Of a stretch of 64,000 nucleotides of DNA, positions 22,660 through 35,098 are shown in pieces (position 1 is the stretch's first letter; every line of letters begins with the position of its first letter). The position numbers were made by a program, and so were the translations under genes. The notes below the pieces were generated by a model that was not told the DNA's origin, searched no databases, and saw only the letters and a list, made by a program, of their open reading frames with translations. This DNA comes from Zopfochytrium polystomum (lineage: Eukaryota; Chytridiomycota; Chytridiomycetes; Chytridiales; Chytridiaceae), in the NCBI GenBank assembly GCA_025765615.1, contig JAIVFJ010000034.1:310001-374000 (forward strand). The letters run 5' to 3'.

Positions 22660-23345
22660 ATGTGCAACACTCACAAACCGCCTGGCAAAAGTAGATGATC
22701 CCACATTGCAACCCCCCTCTCAGGGGGTGAGTGCTTGGTTTGGCCTTCTTGCTAGTTTCTGCTTTCTCAAGCTCCTTTCCATTTCTTAACTATTCAAACT
22801 CTGCTGGCTTGACTGGATCACTCTGAACCAGAATTTATCCGACTGTGAGTGAATTCATTAGATTACCAAGACATGCTTGTTTTCCTAGCTGTGGCTGAAT
22901 TGTTGTGTTTGTGTTTCTTGGACACTAATTTCTTCGTTTCACTTCCACTCTGTGCAACTCTTTCAAAATGTCAACTGGATCATTCCCCACTGAAACTATC
23001 GTCAGTCAGTGAGTAGATATGTTTTATTGGCTGCATGGCCCGTGAAAAAGTTTTGGGAGTGTGGGGTCTTTTTGTAAATGAGTGTGAGTAAGCTTCTCAA
23101 TCTCTCTTTCATTTCCCCCTTTTTTTTTTTTACTTTCATTCTTTGTCCAACATTTCCAAACTGCCTGGCTCAACTGGAACTTATTGAAGAGACAGGCACA
23201 CTCACATGCTGAAAGAACTCGTTTGCTGCCCAGATGCGCATGGATAGTGGTGGGCTGACCGGTCTTTTTATTGTATTTTCTCTATATTGAATCTGTGAAT
23301 AACTCAAACTGCCTGGCTTGACTGGATCTTTTGAGCTGGGCTCTT
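22660..23345 (+). repeat. Five degenerate mini-exon-like repeats
   Basis: A motif close to CTGCCTGGCTTGACTGGATC recurs at about 22680, 22801, 22965, 23161 and 23309, i.e. every 120-190 bp. Each is preceded by a pyrimidine-rich stretch ending in CAAACTC/TTCCAAA-like sequence, and several are followed by GTGAGT. The arrangement looks like a short exon with its splice sites, duplicated in tandem and decaying. No protein family is recognisable in the units. Confidence 0.55.
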
Positions 23346-24008
23346 CGCGGTGGGTAAGAGACTGGAATTCATTTTTATGATCATGTGTGACAGGTTTGGC
23401 GGTTCGTGACATTGCATTTCCAGAGAAAGGCCTCTATTGTTCGCCGCAAACTGTGGCAACCCTAGTGGTGTGTTGAAGCCAAACAAGAGGGTGCAGTCGC
23501 TAAACTTAGAAAGTGGGTTTGCGCAAGATTTTTATGTACCTTCAAAAAAATCAATGTTCATCACAGCATCCCATATTTGAAGTTTTATGAAAAAAGAGAC
23601 CTTCACGCAAAAACAAGTATATCGCAAAAAAGAAAATAAGAGCCACGACGCCTCCTACCACGAGGAATCTGAAGCACATCAACCAGCTGAGGAGCCATCA
23701 TGAGTGTCGCGGTGGTGGCGGCGTTTCCCCTCTGCAAACAGGTCTGGCCTTAAACAACGTGTGCATCGAGATAAGGGGTAAGGCCGCACCAGTACTAAAA
23801 AATGGGGTTTGAAGGCGTCAAATCTGTGAGGAAAAAAAAAAGTGCCGACGGAGGGAACTCAGTATAAATCGAAACGTCGCAATGAAAAGAAGAGGTAAGA
23901 CCTTATTGAAAACGCAGCAGCTAAAACCCACACGAAAGAAGACAACACGGGCAAGATATAGAAGACGAAAAAAAGTCGGGTGGAACATTGAATGACGTAA
24001 TGGTTGGC
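23346..24008. other. Intergenic
   Basis: A-rich, with no coding signal I can support. It includes the 3' flank of the casein kinase gene. Confidence 0.5.
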
Positions 24009-26229
24009 TCACGGAGAATAACAGTCGAGCGAGATAAGGATAGCGGAACAAGTATTACAGCGAGGATGGGCCCACTCTTGCATCAATGAAGACGGGTTTC
24101 GGACTTGCAGCACAGTCCAAGTATAGAGCTTGATTATTGAACGCTTTCCGAATCCTTCACACCGCACCACGCGAACATTTTCTTCCACCACTTTTTTCTT
24201 TCTCTGCTGCTTTTTTCCGCCATTGGTACCAGCGCCTGGCACTGGAGGTTCTTTCTGCGGAGCAACCGCACCCGGGGCGGCGCCAGGAGCGGTAAAGCGA
24301 CCGTCGGAACCACCCAAATCAGATGGGCGCGGCTGACTTGCTTGAGAATACTGTTGCTGCTGATACTGGTGTTGGTAGTACATCTGCTGTTGCTGCTGTT
24401 GCTGTTGCTGCTGAGCGTTCAGCGTCGCGGCGTGCGGGTTGAGTCCACCGGATAAAGGAGAAGGCGAACCAAGCACAGCAGGGTTTGCTGAAACCGGCGC
24501 TGATTGGTTCGAAGTTTGAGGCATCCCCATTGGCGGATTCGGTAAAACCATGGAGGTCCGCGTATTCGACGCTGTTGTGTGTTGCATGGGCGAGGGAAGA
24601 ACGCGAATAGACGAATTCGTCGCCGCAACACCGTGCATTGGAATCGGCGACGGGGCGTTGGAATACGGGGATGGGGAAAGCTGATGAAGCTGGGCGGCCT
24701 GCTGTTGTTGCTGCTGAGCCGCTGCTGCCGCTGCTGCGTGGCGGGCGGCGCGTTCGCGTTCACGTGCTTCACGGTCCAGTTCTCTTTGCCTCTCCTTTTC
24801 CTTGCGCTGTATATCCATAGCGATCATCCAGTCAAAAACGCCATCGTCAACCTCACCGTTACGAACGAGAACTGTAATGAAAAGGATGATCAAAGATAGT
24901 TATAAGGAGCTTTGGTTGACTCATCTCACCTTTGTTCATCAGCCCTCTCAGATAGTCGTAGTCAGGCTGCTCCTCGAACTTCAAGTCCCGAACGTAACGC
25001 AAGTACAATGAAAACTCTTCCGGGTATCCGTCGCAAAGCTCCTTGATGGGCGTTGTCTGCTTCTTCTCTCCAATTTTCTCGTACTTCTGCTTGTTGGTTG
25101 CAGCCTTGAGTCCTTGCCATGGAAGAGAACCACGAAGGAAGTACATAAAGACATGGCCCAGAGACTCAAGGTCGTCACGACGAGATTGTTCGCGGCCAAG
25201 ATGGGTGTTTATGCTCATGTACCGAGCCGTTCCACTCAAACTCTTTTTCTCCCGGTAAGGAATGTGAGTCTTCGTCTTGGGATCACGGTACAGTTTTGCC
25301 ATCCCAAAGTCCACCATATAGATCTGGGATGCAGAATGTGGGTTCTGCGGAGAATGGTTCGAAACGACGCCAAATGGATCTAGTTTTCACGATGAGCAGC
25401 GCATTGCTTAAGCCTTCGCGAGTAGTCCCAAGAGGGATTGCAGAATTCACATACCAGGGTTATTGCCGGCATTCGCAGCAAGTTCGCTATGGCGAGGAAG
25501 CCTACCAATCAAAAAGTTATCAGGTTTGATATCCCGGTAGATCAGATTTTTCTCGTGAACCGTTTGCACGCGCGTAATCTTTCGCGGAGAGAGTCGAGTC
25601 AGTTTTTAAACTGAAGGAAATAAAGTTTGCGTGCTCACCATCTGCTTTGCTGCCATGCATACGGTTTTTACGGAGAATCGGCGATTACATAAATCGAACA
25701 TGTCCTCGAGACTGGGACCCAAGAGGTCCATACAAAGAATGTTGTGAAGGCCCTCCTGTCCGTAGTAGTACACGTTTGGGATGCCGACTAAATCCCGCCA
25801 AGGATCAACTGTCAATACACGTGTATATTGCGCCAACCTTCGGCCGTGCAACCCACCGGAATGTGCGAGAATCTTGTAAGTGCGGTATTCGTCGCGTAGC
25901 TGCGGAGCATCGCTCTTCCGAGGCTCGAACTTGATGGCTATTGGCTGATTATTGATGATATTCACACCTGAGCAAGCGCTAAGTATTTTTTGCCAGCCTC
26001 GTACGGTTATCAGTTTGGTCTCACCCTCGTAAATAATGCCGAAGGAGCCTTCGCCAATCTTCTTTCCGACTTTGTAATGCATGCCCACCACATTAGGACT
26101 GCTGGAATGCACTTTCTGTGAGCTGCTGGTCGTTTGCGCTTGGGGGGTTGAACCAGACGGCATCTGCGACTGATGCCGTGAGGACGACTGCTGCTGTTGC
26201 TGCTGAAGGGCCTGTTGCGCCAGATCCAT
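24009..26229 (-). CDS. Casein kinase 1 family Ser/Thr kinase
   Basis: Six exons (26229-26025, 25967-25857, 25787-25639, 25578-25455, 25379-24930, 24871-24009) give 633 aa. A Gln/Ser-rich N-terminus of about 48 residues precedes the CK1 kinase domain: [19 protein letters not shown] (catalytic Lys), [21 protein letters not shown], the CK1 signature [16 protein letters not shown] and [21 protein letters not shown]-, P- and A-rich tail follows. The order resembles the yeast Yck group, whose members act at the plasma membrane in nutrient signalling. The annotated tail here does not end in the Cys-Cys acylation motif, but its last residues are uncertain and a further intron is possible. About 25 extra residues sit between the catalytic loop and the DFG motif, spanning an intron. 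Confidence 0.9.
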
Positions 26230-26888
26230 CTCAAGCGATTGCAGTGATCAACAAATGGAGTTCCTATTCTTGTCTTTGCAGTCCCTCAAATCATACAGAT
26301 TGGAGTTCCTCGGGGTGGTCCTCGGCTGGCGGGATGGGATATAAGACTGGAGCCAGGCCCGCAAGAACTTGGATGCAAGATCTGAATGTAAGCAACGGTG
26401 TATAAGGTGAGCGATTGCAAAATTAAGAGCTCGGGTTCATCCATCCAACATCCGAGCCCAGCCACAAGCGGCAAAGGAAGTTCGGCGGCGTGCCGCGCCT
26501 GGGCATCTTTGAGCAAAGCAAAAAGCACGTTGCCCGCAGTACCACACCGCACCGCACCGCGATCGCCGTGGAAGGCCGCCGTAGAATGGGGCAACCACAA
26601 CAGCCCTCCCCTCGCCTCGAGCGATGAACCCCGCTCGCCGCGGTCGCCGCCGCCGCCGCCGCCCACACACAACACACAGCCCCTTGCCGCGGGCACGAAC
26701 CAACCTGTTGTTGACTGTCTGCCGGGTCTGTCTGTCTCCTCCCACAAAAACAACTATAACAAGGACGACAACAATTATTCAATTAGTGTATTTATTGATT
26801 GATTTCGTGCTCCATGCAAAAAACATTTTTTTTCTTCGATTGGCTTTGCAAAAAAAAAAAATTAAATAAAAAAAAGAACAAAAGAGAG
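26230..26888. other. Intergenic upstream of casein kinase 1
   Basis: Promoter region of the casein kinase gene and 3' flank of the glycosyltransferase gene. It includes a GC-rich CCGCCGCC run at about 26640-26665 and A-rich stretches at 26850-26885. No gene supported. Confidence 0.5.
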
Positions 26889-29358
26889 TCACGTCCACCA
26901 CCCGGCACTCGCTTGTGGAACACGACGTACGCGCGCCATCCACTCGTCGCAAGCGCTGGCGCCCACCACGGCATCGCCGCCGCCACCGCCGCCGTCGCTT
27001 TCGCCGACTGCATTCCCTTCTTTGCTTCCTTCGATCGCGTCGCCGCCAGACGAGCAGCTGGTTTCCCTCTTCTCCACGCGCTCGCTCACATACAACCAGT
27101 TGGCGAACTGGCCCACATTGAATCGCGTGTGATCCTGACGGGCCTCGCTCTGTGCCACTCCCGCCATCCACGTTCGCTTTTCAGGATCCGATATTAGCTC
27201 CTCCAAGTACACGGCGACCTTGTTCGTGTCCCCCGTCGGCGCAATGAAGCCCGTTTCGCCGTGCCGAACTTGGAGAGGAATTCCTCCGGTGCCGTAAACT
27301 TGTGCAGTGTACCACCACCGAGGGATTAGAGGAAGCTCGCAGCGTTTTGAGGCGAACATACCCACGACCGGAACCCCTTTCACAAGCGCTTCGGTGACTT
27401 TGATCTCGTAGCCCTCACTAGTTGAAAGCTGCAGTGCAACCATGGCATTACGCATCAACCCATTGAGAATCTGGTCACTCGGAGGAAGGCGAGCGAGTAT
27501 CACGTCATTACGGCAAGAGTTGAACTCGTCGCCGTCCAACTTTTTTTTGACCTCCTCGAACACTGGCGCGCCGTCAGGATCGTCAATGGATCTACGCACA
27601 CGAACTTTAGTCGGCCTGCGTGCAAGCTACTTTCCGCTTACCCGACACCGGTGACGATGAGCTGGGGCACTTTGGCCATGGGAATATAGCGGTGAATCCT
27701 CTTGCATAGAATACGGTATGCCTCGAGCACGTCTGGTATCCCTTGAGAAAAAACGAGACCAATCAATGCGGGTCGAAGTGCTTTGGGAAGCTCACCTTTG
27801 GATGGGTCGAACCTTGAAACTTGGAGCAAATACGGTCGTTTCCAGTCGGCCCGATTCAAGGTCTGCGAGTGAGCGATGGTATTGAACACATCAAGGTAAT
27901 ACGAGATGTCGACGGGCCGTAATTCCTTGTTCAGACCGTCTTGCAAATCAGTTGTCGCTCCCATGTAAAACAGGGCTTCCTTGGGGAACGCATGTGGGAA
28001 CCGGGATTGGATGAAAAACCCACGAATCGCACTGTTCAATAAATCCCCACAAGTATTTCCACACCCGCTTCGCCTCGTTCTCCCCTTCTTGATTAAGCAG
28101 ACTCAAATTCAAATGAATGTGGCATCGAAACACTAGCTTGCAAGTTCGGTTAACTGCTCGTATATGAGGTATGATGCCTAGAAGCTGCGGGTCATCTAGA
28201 ACAATGACAGTCGAGCGTTTGAATGGCTCGTCCTTCCAATAGCGCTCTGCGTTCTCTTTGCACCACGTCTCCCAAATTCGCGTGTCATTTTCCGTCAGTA
28301 CTATGTCGGGGGGCGAAACACCTTGCAACGTGTTGTGGAACTTGTGCTTTGTAATTTCAAACACAATTGGATTGGGCCTTGCCACGTACCCTGCAGGAAG
28401 GTTTTTTCGAATTAACACGGGGCCAATGTTAGTCAGCAAGCAAGTAGTACGCACAATGGAAAGCCAGGTCTTCAAGCCTCGAGATTCTCAAAATTCCATG
28501 CCTCATGAGGGCCACTCCCCCACCCTGACTCGTACTTGAAAAAAACGACAGACGAGACTTTCGTTTTCGAAAGCCATCCGCCATGGACTGCACAACCTCC
28601 CATACTTCTTTGGGCACCGAGTCGCAGTAGTCTTCCAAGTCGCATATGCGAATAAACTGGTCCAGCTCGACCTCATGCCGAAAGCCCACAGGGTTTCGGG
28701 GAATGTTGCCGCAGTTCGCGCCAGGAGACAGTTTTCCCATCACCTTTCGCACCGCTTGGCACGCACGCTCGTCAATCGATCGGCCTCGAGTGTCGATAAG
28801 GAAGGGAAGAATGTCGAGCTCTTTCCAAAGCCGAACAGGGAGGCGCAGTCTGTCGGAAGGATTGGTGGAGCAAGAGTCATCGTCGCAGTAAGGAATCCAA
28901 CTGTAGGAAGACGTCGCTCCCTCCAACTCTGTCTCGTCATCTCGCTCACTTGTGGATGCAAGCTCTCGAGATGATACAGCCGGAGACAGCGGATACACAT
29001 CATGGGGCCTGAATCCTGCTGTCAATCTGCCAATTCTGTCGGCAAGCTTCTTGCGACGGAGATGAATTGATCCTCGACGAATACAGATCTCTTCGCCAGC
29101 AGACAGTCCGATCCCGGCTGCTGCAAACTTGACGCGATTTTGTTGGGCGTATTCATTTAGCCAATTGATTATTTCCGACTCTGTTTGCTCCAGGATAGTT
29201 GAGGGCTTGTTTGATGAAGGGCGGCTGGTTGCCTTTGACCGCGCGTTGTCCCCAGTGTTTGTTGTATTCACGATGCAGTCGAGACCAAAGAAGCCGTCAT
29301 GAAGGAACAGGCAGTAACGAGGGGGCTCAAGCTCGATGCCGACGAAGAGCGTTTGCAT
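26889..29358 (-). CDS. Trehalose phosphorylase/synthase (ccg-9 type, GT4), with one frameshift
   Basis: Four exons (29358-28455, 28390-27796, 27741-27642, 27591-26889) give 766 aa if one surplus base in the GGGG run at 27983-27986 (CCCC on the coding strand) is ignored. Family features are STSQGGGVALMRHGI, HWYVARPNPIVFEITK, KFHNTLQGVSPPD, DDPQLLGIIPHIR, LLQVSRFDPSKG and EGYEIKVTEALVKG, the last carrying the E-x7-E of retaining GT4 enzymes. In this family the enzyme interconverts trehalose plus phosphate with glucose and glucose-1-phosphate; the Neurospora relative is clock-controlled gene 9. Phases of all three introns agree only with the single-base correction, so the shift is one sequence error or one recent mutation. 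The last 60 residues are glycine-rich and poorly conserved. Confidence 0.85.
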
Positions 29359-30085
29359 CGTGGTTTGCTTCTCTGTGTCGGTTCTTATTTTTATTTTATT
29401 ATTTTATTTTTTTATATTTTTTTTTGGTTTGCAATTCTGCCGCCTTTGGCGTGGTCAAAAAGTCTCCCACCACACGCCAACGGATTGAACCAAAGCGCTT
29501 GCTCTGTGGTTCAATCGAGGAGGAATTGTCGAAAGCTGAAGTGACAAGTCTGGCGAAGAATGCGGTCCGCTCGACCGACACATACCAACCTCACATCGGC
29601 GACGGGGCTGGACTCCGCCGAAAAGTGGGATCCGCCGGTCGAAACTGAGGATAATGCGCGCAATCCTCAGCCAAATCGATCCTCCGAATCCGATAGACAG
29701 CTGGACGACACGGGTGAGGACGATCTCCAGCGCCGACCACGACGCATCCATCCCCAAGGACGACTGCATCTGACCCATCTAACTTCATAATGAGCAGCAA
29801 TCTTTGATCGGCAACCATCTGGCTCGAAGATAACATCTAGATCACATTCCAAGGCAAGTCTCGCCGATCCCTCAGTCGCGTCGACGCTGTCAACAACGCA
29901 AGGAAAGGAACCATCACCCCCCGTCTTCAGACTACTTCCAACGCCCCCCTATCCACCCCTCCGATGACACATCAAGCGTCGCCGGCTCTGACATCCCGTC
30001 GATCGTCTCGTCAGGAATAAGAGCAGATTCAGCGCCTCCGAAACCGCTGCTTCAGCATCGTAATCAGATTGGGCGGAGCATCGAA
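29359..30085. other. Intergenic or undetermined 5' part of the next gene
   Basis: Divergent region between the glycosyltransferase and the large disordered protein. A T-rich tract lies at 29383-29430. The frame of the downstream gene stays open upstream of its first ATG (30086), with serine/proline-rich codons from about 29880, so an unseen upstream exon is possible. Confidence 0.4.
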
Positions 30086-33000
30086 ATGGTGCCCGAAGAA
30101 GGCAGCAGCACTAGATCGAAAGAGAGACAGTCCGCGGGCTCGAGCACCGTTTCCAAAGGCACTGCATCGCTTGAGCCTGCTCCACCTCCTTCAAAGCCTC
30201 CTTCTACGCAGAGCCTTCATCGTATTAACAGACTTGAGCGGAAAGAAAGCGATGACCTCTCACGTTTCGATCTGCCCAAGTCCATGAAGGAATCCGAGAC
30301 GAGATTGACCGCCAGCTCGCGGGACTCCGGACTGGCAGCAAACGCCAGTGAACTTCGCTCCGCGCCCCTTGCCTCCTCTTCAACGCGGCATTCTGAGCAA
30401 AATATGGTGACGGTGCCGTCAGCAGCGCCTCTCCGCGATCTCGGCGACCGTAGCCGCTCTGCTTCCGTCGCATCGTCGGCAAACTCGTCAAGCGCTGCTC
30501 GCAGCCGCCGGCGTCAGTCTCGCAATGGGAGCGCCGTTTCACAAAGCTCAAGTCGGCGTCACGCTGATGATTTTTTGAAGACGCCAAGCTTGAGAGGAAG
30601 CGGGGCTATTGCATATTCCAAAGTCCATGCCTCGGTCGACGACGGCAGTGGATACGATAACTATGACTCGTACTCGTCCTTCGGTCAGGAGGACTGGAGG
30701 GGTTATGAGGGATTGGAAAGAGCAGAGTCGAGTTTGCAGCTGGATCAGGAAGCTGGAATAGTGAAGGAAACGACTCTTCCGGAACAGAAATCGCGAACTT
30801 CACTACGAGGATCTTCTGACTCCATTCAGAAGGACAAATCCGGAGGATTCACGAGCGTCACATCTCGTCATTCTTCGCAGACCTCCATCGTAGCTCATGC
30901 AATTAATCTGGACTCACCGGAACCTGCAAATTTCGACTCGTACATACCGAGCCTTGCGGAGAATCCCTCCAAAACAGCAGAGAGAAGCCTCTCTGTCAAT
31001 GTAAGTTTCAGAAATAGAAATCCAATATGCCCCGCTCATCATAGTCACATTAGAGTAGAAAGTCGGGCTCGTTTGCTTCTTCAGTCGCATCTGCTTCCAA
31101 AGTTTCTCGAGCGAGCCGCTCGTCCTTCAACGATGGTTCGTTTGGAGATGTCGCCGATCTGCAGCCGGAGACGACCGACGAAGGTGCGAATGCGAAACAG
31201 TCGCATGTATGTCAAGCAAGTTTCAATCAATTTGCATTCTTTCGAATCAATCGCATAACTATTAATTAACCACTGTTTTCGCCATTCCTCAAGGATGGTT
31301 TGATAGTACGAGGATCCATTGGGTTGGACGGTGCGAATAACAATTCAACCGACTTTGACAGCGCCATTCAATCGGCGACCGCAGATGGATTACGGCAAGA
31401 CCTTGAAGACTCAAAAGCCTTTCCGGAGAACGACGAAAGCGGAAAGTCTCTACAGGGCAGGTACTCAGTGTCCTCCCACGAATCGTCGTCATACTCGCCA
31501 AGTTCGCAGCGGCAAACGCTCTCGGTTCCCTGTCGCGGTCGATTCGACACTGTCACATTGCCTGTCCCGGCTTCACCGATTGTTCCAGCGCTGGAGGCAC
31601 AATTTCTTGCAGCAGGCCCAACAGCTTCTTCAAGTACAAGTGTATACAGTCGGCTATCGGAGGTCGTGGGCTCGGCAGCCAAACAGGAAGACCCGCACAG
31701 GCCGAAAATTGTCGTTTCCGCATCGGCCTCGCAACCACGGGCGAATGATGATTCCGGCACTGACGATGACTCCCAAAGAAGCGGCAGCGGCGTTAGAACT
31801 GACAAATTTGTAGATGGGTTCGCACCAGCCTCCAATCGGTTTCAATCTCCAATCTCTGCATTTTCTCTGTCGATGCCATCACTCTGCATGACAGCACCAA
31901 GCGGTCGCATTCAAAGCACTGAAGAGGAAACACTCGCGAGCTCACGTAAATCGAAAAGCGTCTCCCTGAGGGCTATGGAACAGAAATCAGATCGACGAGC
32001 GCGCGACGACCAGGATGCGCTGCAACGACGGCAAGAGTGGCTTCCAACGCATCATACTAAGCAGACCACTGCTCCGCAAGTCAGTGTTACCTCGCCCCCA
32101 ATTGGCGCTGAAAACAGTCAGAGGAGCAACTGCGACAATGATCGAGATCTTCTCAGTAAAGGGAGCGAGAGCGTGTGCGAATACGAAGATGCGTTTACCA
32201 GCGGCGGCTCCAGTCGCAGTTCCAGCCCAAGCTTCCGAAAGAGCTCAACGAGATCGTCCAGCCGAGATTCAATCCCAAGCCCCGATTTCGCATATGACAA
32301 ATACGACGACGACTTTTCGGACATGTACAGCAGCGGCCGCTCATCCGACGCGGACTTTGAAAGCCGCACCGTCGGACACGACGACGGCGCGCCTCGAGAA
32401 GAGGATCCCTTCCCCGTGGTCGAAGAGTTCCCCGTCATCGACGCCAGGGACGGCACGCCGCGAATCCCACGGTCCGCGTCGTCACACAGCGTCGACGACG
32501 CACCGTTCCTTCGTCGCAAGAGCGGCTTCGCCGCGCCCCCGCCCAGCCACCACGTCTCCCAGATTCTCAGCGCAGCAAACCCTCAGCATGTCGATGCCCG
32601 CCCGCGGGGACGCTTGTCCCGGTCCTCGACCGCCGCCTCCCACGCCGCCTCCACCGCTGCCTCGAGCACGTCCGCGCGAGAGCCGTCGCATACGAGCCGG
32701 GAGCTGCCGAGCAAGTCGGCAAAGCCTTCTGCGAGGACGCGGGCGGTGCGGGTGGAGCCGGCCAGAGATGAGGCGCGGTCGGACGGCGGAAAGCCGCCCT
32801 GGAGGCCAAACTCGAAGCGGACGGGCACTGGGTGGGAGTACCGGAAGCCGACGCCGAAAAAGGCGACACCGCCGGCGAGCCCGGTGTTGGCGCACCGCGG
32901 ATTGGTTGAGTATGAGTTGCTTGATTTCCCTTCGGGCATCCTTAATGACTCCTTCACCCTCCCCCTTTCCCCGACTTTGTGCGGCTTTCACAGTCGCGAA

Positions 33001-35005
33001 GCCGTACTGTCACTGAAGATCTGGAGTCGCGACCACCGTTTTCAGCACCTGTGGCGCGAAAGCTACATCAGGCTGAAAAGCTTCCGGTGACCGAAGAGCA
33101 CACTCGGAGACGAGCTGGTAAACTGGTCTTTCCATTTATTCCCCTGTCTAAACGTAGAACTACTGTTTCTGGGCCATTGCCACGCGCGTCGATGCAATCA
33201 ACTGGCAGTGTCCCGCCAAATCGAGTACCGATCTCTCCTCACGACAAAAGCCCGCTCCCTCACGTCATCTTCATCCGCGATCACGTACTCTGAGCAAGCG
33301 GAAAAGAGGAAACGCACCGTAATGCCGGACGGACCGCGAACGTTTTCAAATCTTCCGATCGAGAAGGGCAAGCGGAACACGCGCGGCATGGATTTCAACA
33401 AGAAAGCAAAGCTGCCGATCGCCGAAAGAGTGCGCAAGGAAATGAACGAGCGAGGTGACTGCTCGTTCACACCCCTTTTGGCCCCCGCTCGTCTCCACCT
33501 TTAATTTGAAAAGCAAAAAAAAAGAGCCTCCAACTGAAACTTCTCTGTCCCCTCTCCCTTCGAACAGCGAAAGCAAGCCGCCGCTTCAAGGGCAACTGGT
33601 CCTCGCTGACGTCAAAGTTTGTGTCGCAGGTGAAACAGCCGGCGTGGGCGGAGCAGCAAATACTGCCGGATCCACCACCAGAACCGCCGACGCCTTCCAT
33701 GGTCGCAAAAGAGCTGGAGGCGAAAGCAGACGCTGCTCGACGCGCAGACCAGGAGCTTCAGTACCGCCTTGGTACCTTAATTTCTTTTTTCTTTCTTTTT
33801 TTTATTTTCGCTTTCACCCTCGTTTCTTTGAGCAGTGCCCAGCGCCTGACCGCCCTGCCTCAACCCCGGCACCCCCCAATCCAGGCCAACTCAAAAAGCT
33901 CACCGAAGCGCACGGAACCTTCACGACCCTCGACCACGTCCGCGCGCTCACCAAGCTCGCGCTCTTTTGGCTCAAGCACCGCAACACGCGCGAATCCCTG
34001 CGCACGGCGCTGGCCGCCAAATCCACCCTCGCCGCCCTCCTCGCCGCCGACCGCGCCCTCCTCGCCCGCCGCCTCGCGCCGCCGCAAACTTCCTCCTCAT
34101 CCTCCTCCTCTTCTTCCCCGTCCCCGTCGTCACCTACTACCGCAGTCGCAGCCCGCCAGGCAACCCCGCCGCCGACCCTGCACCAGCTGCTCAAGGCGCG
34201 CCGCTACGACGCGGTGCTGGAGCCCGTGCGGCCCAAGGTCAAGGACGCGGTGCGGTGGGAGGCGCGGGTTGACCGGTTGATTGGGGCGATCGTCGACGCA
34301 AGGTGCAGGCGGGTCGGCGTCGACGGCGGGTACATTGACGCGCGGCGGCGGCCGGGAGAGCGCGGGGGGGGCGACGACGACGACGATGAAGGTGGGGGTG
34401 GGGACTGTGCGAGGGGTGGGGAGCGCGGCCTGAGTGGTGAGGAGGGTGGGGGTTATGGTGGCGATGATGATGGGGTCGCGAGTGCGGGGGATGCGGCGGA
34501 GGTGGTTATGGCGGACGGAGCTGCGGCAGTTGTGCATGGGGAGGGTGTATTTGGCGCGGGAGAGGCGGAAGTGATGTCGGCGGGGGCGGCAGGGGCGGCC
34601 GAAGGTGCGGGACGGTTGTCTTTGTCGTCGTCCTCGGCGTCTTCGCGGCACCCGCAGCCGCCGCCGCTGCCGCCTCCAACGGAGAACGCGGCGGTGGCTC
34701 AGGACGCGGCAAAAGCGCCTGCCGCGCCAGCGGAACCTGCTCCGGCTGGTCTTGAGCCACACGCCGCCACCTACAAGTCCGCCACCACAATCGACAGCAC
34801 GGGCCCCGCAGGCGGTGGCAGCGAAACCACCGCGCCCTGCGACCCCGTATCGACGGCGCCGGACTTTGGGGCTGCCTCGACCAGCACAGAGCCACGTGAG
34901 TCAGCACTGTCCGCCCACCCCTCCGTGGTGCTGGCCAGCGCGATGAGCAGCTGGTCGGATTTCCGATTCGACGGTCTCGCAGGGGACGACACGTTTTTTG
35001 ACTAA
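30086..35005 (+). CDS. Large serine-rich disordered protein of unknown function
   Basis: Seven exons (30086-31000, 31054-31206, 31294-32904, 32994-33117, 33209-33454, 33568-33771, 33885-35005) join in phase to 1457 aa. The first about 900 residues are Ser/Arg/Asp-rich with blocks such as SSSPSFRKSSTRSSSRDS, i.e. intrinsically disordered and kinase-substrate-like. Residues about 930-1080 look more ordered: GKRNTRGMDFNKKAKLPIAERVRKEMNER, spanned by an intron, then a helical stretch KELEAKADAARRADQEL. A second helical block HGTFTTLDHVRALTKLALFWLKHR and LHQLLKARRYDAVLEPVRPKV follow, then low-complexity Gly/Asp/Ala. It ends WSDFRFDGLAGDDTFFD. I do not recognise the family. The acceptor at 33209 could instead be 33158, and the true start may lie upstream. 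Confidence 0.65.
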
Positions 35006-35098
35006 CTTTGGCGACGCGTGGATATGTGAGCCGCTACGGTGTTGGGGGGTTTTTGGGTCAAGGAATTGGGCATCGGATTATGTTTTTTTTTAGAGCGA

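Noticed and set aside
27950..28030. Hidden 40-44 nt intron explaining the frame change in the trehalose phosphorylase gene
   Set aside because: Both flanking frames carry family-conserved residues right up to the homopolymer, so removing the segment as an intron would delete conserved sequence.
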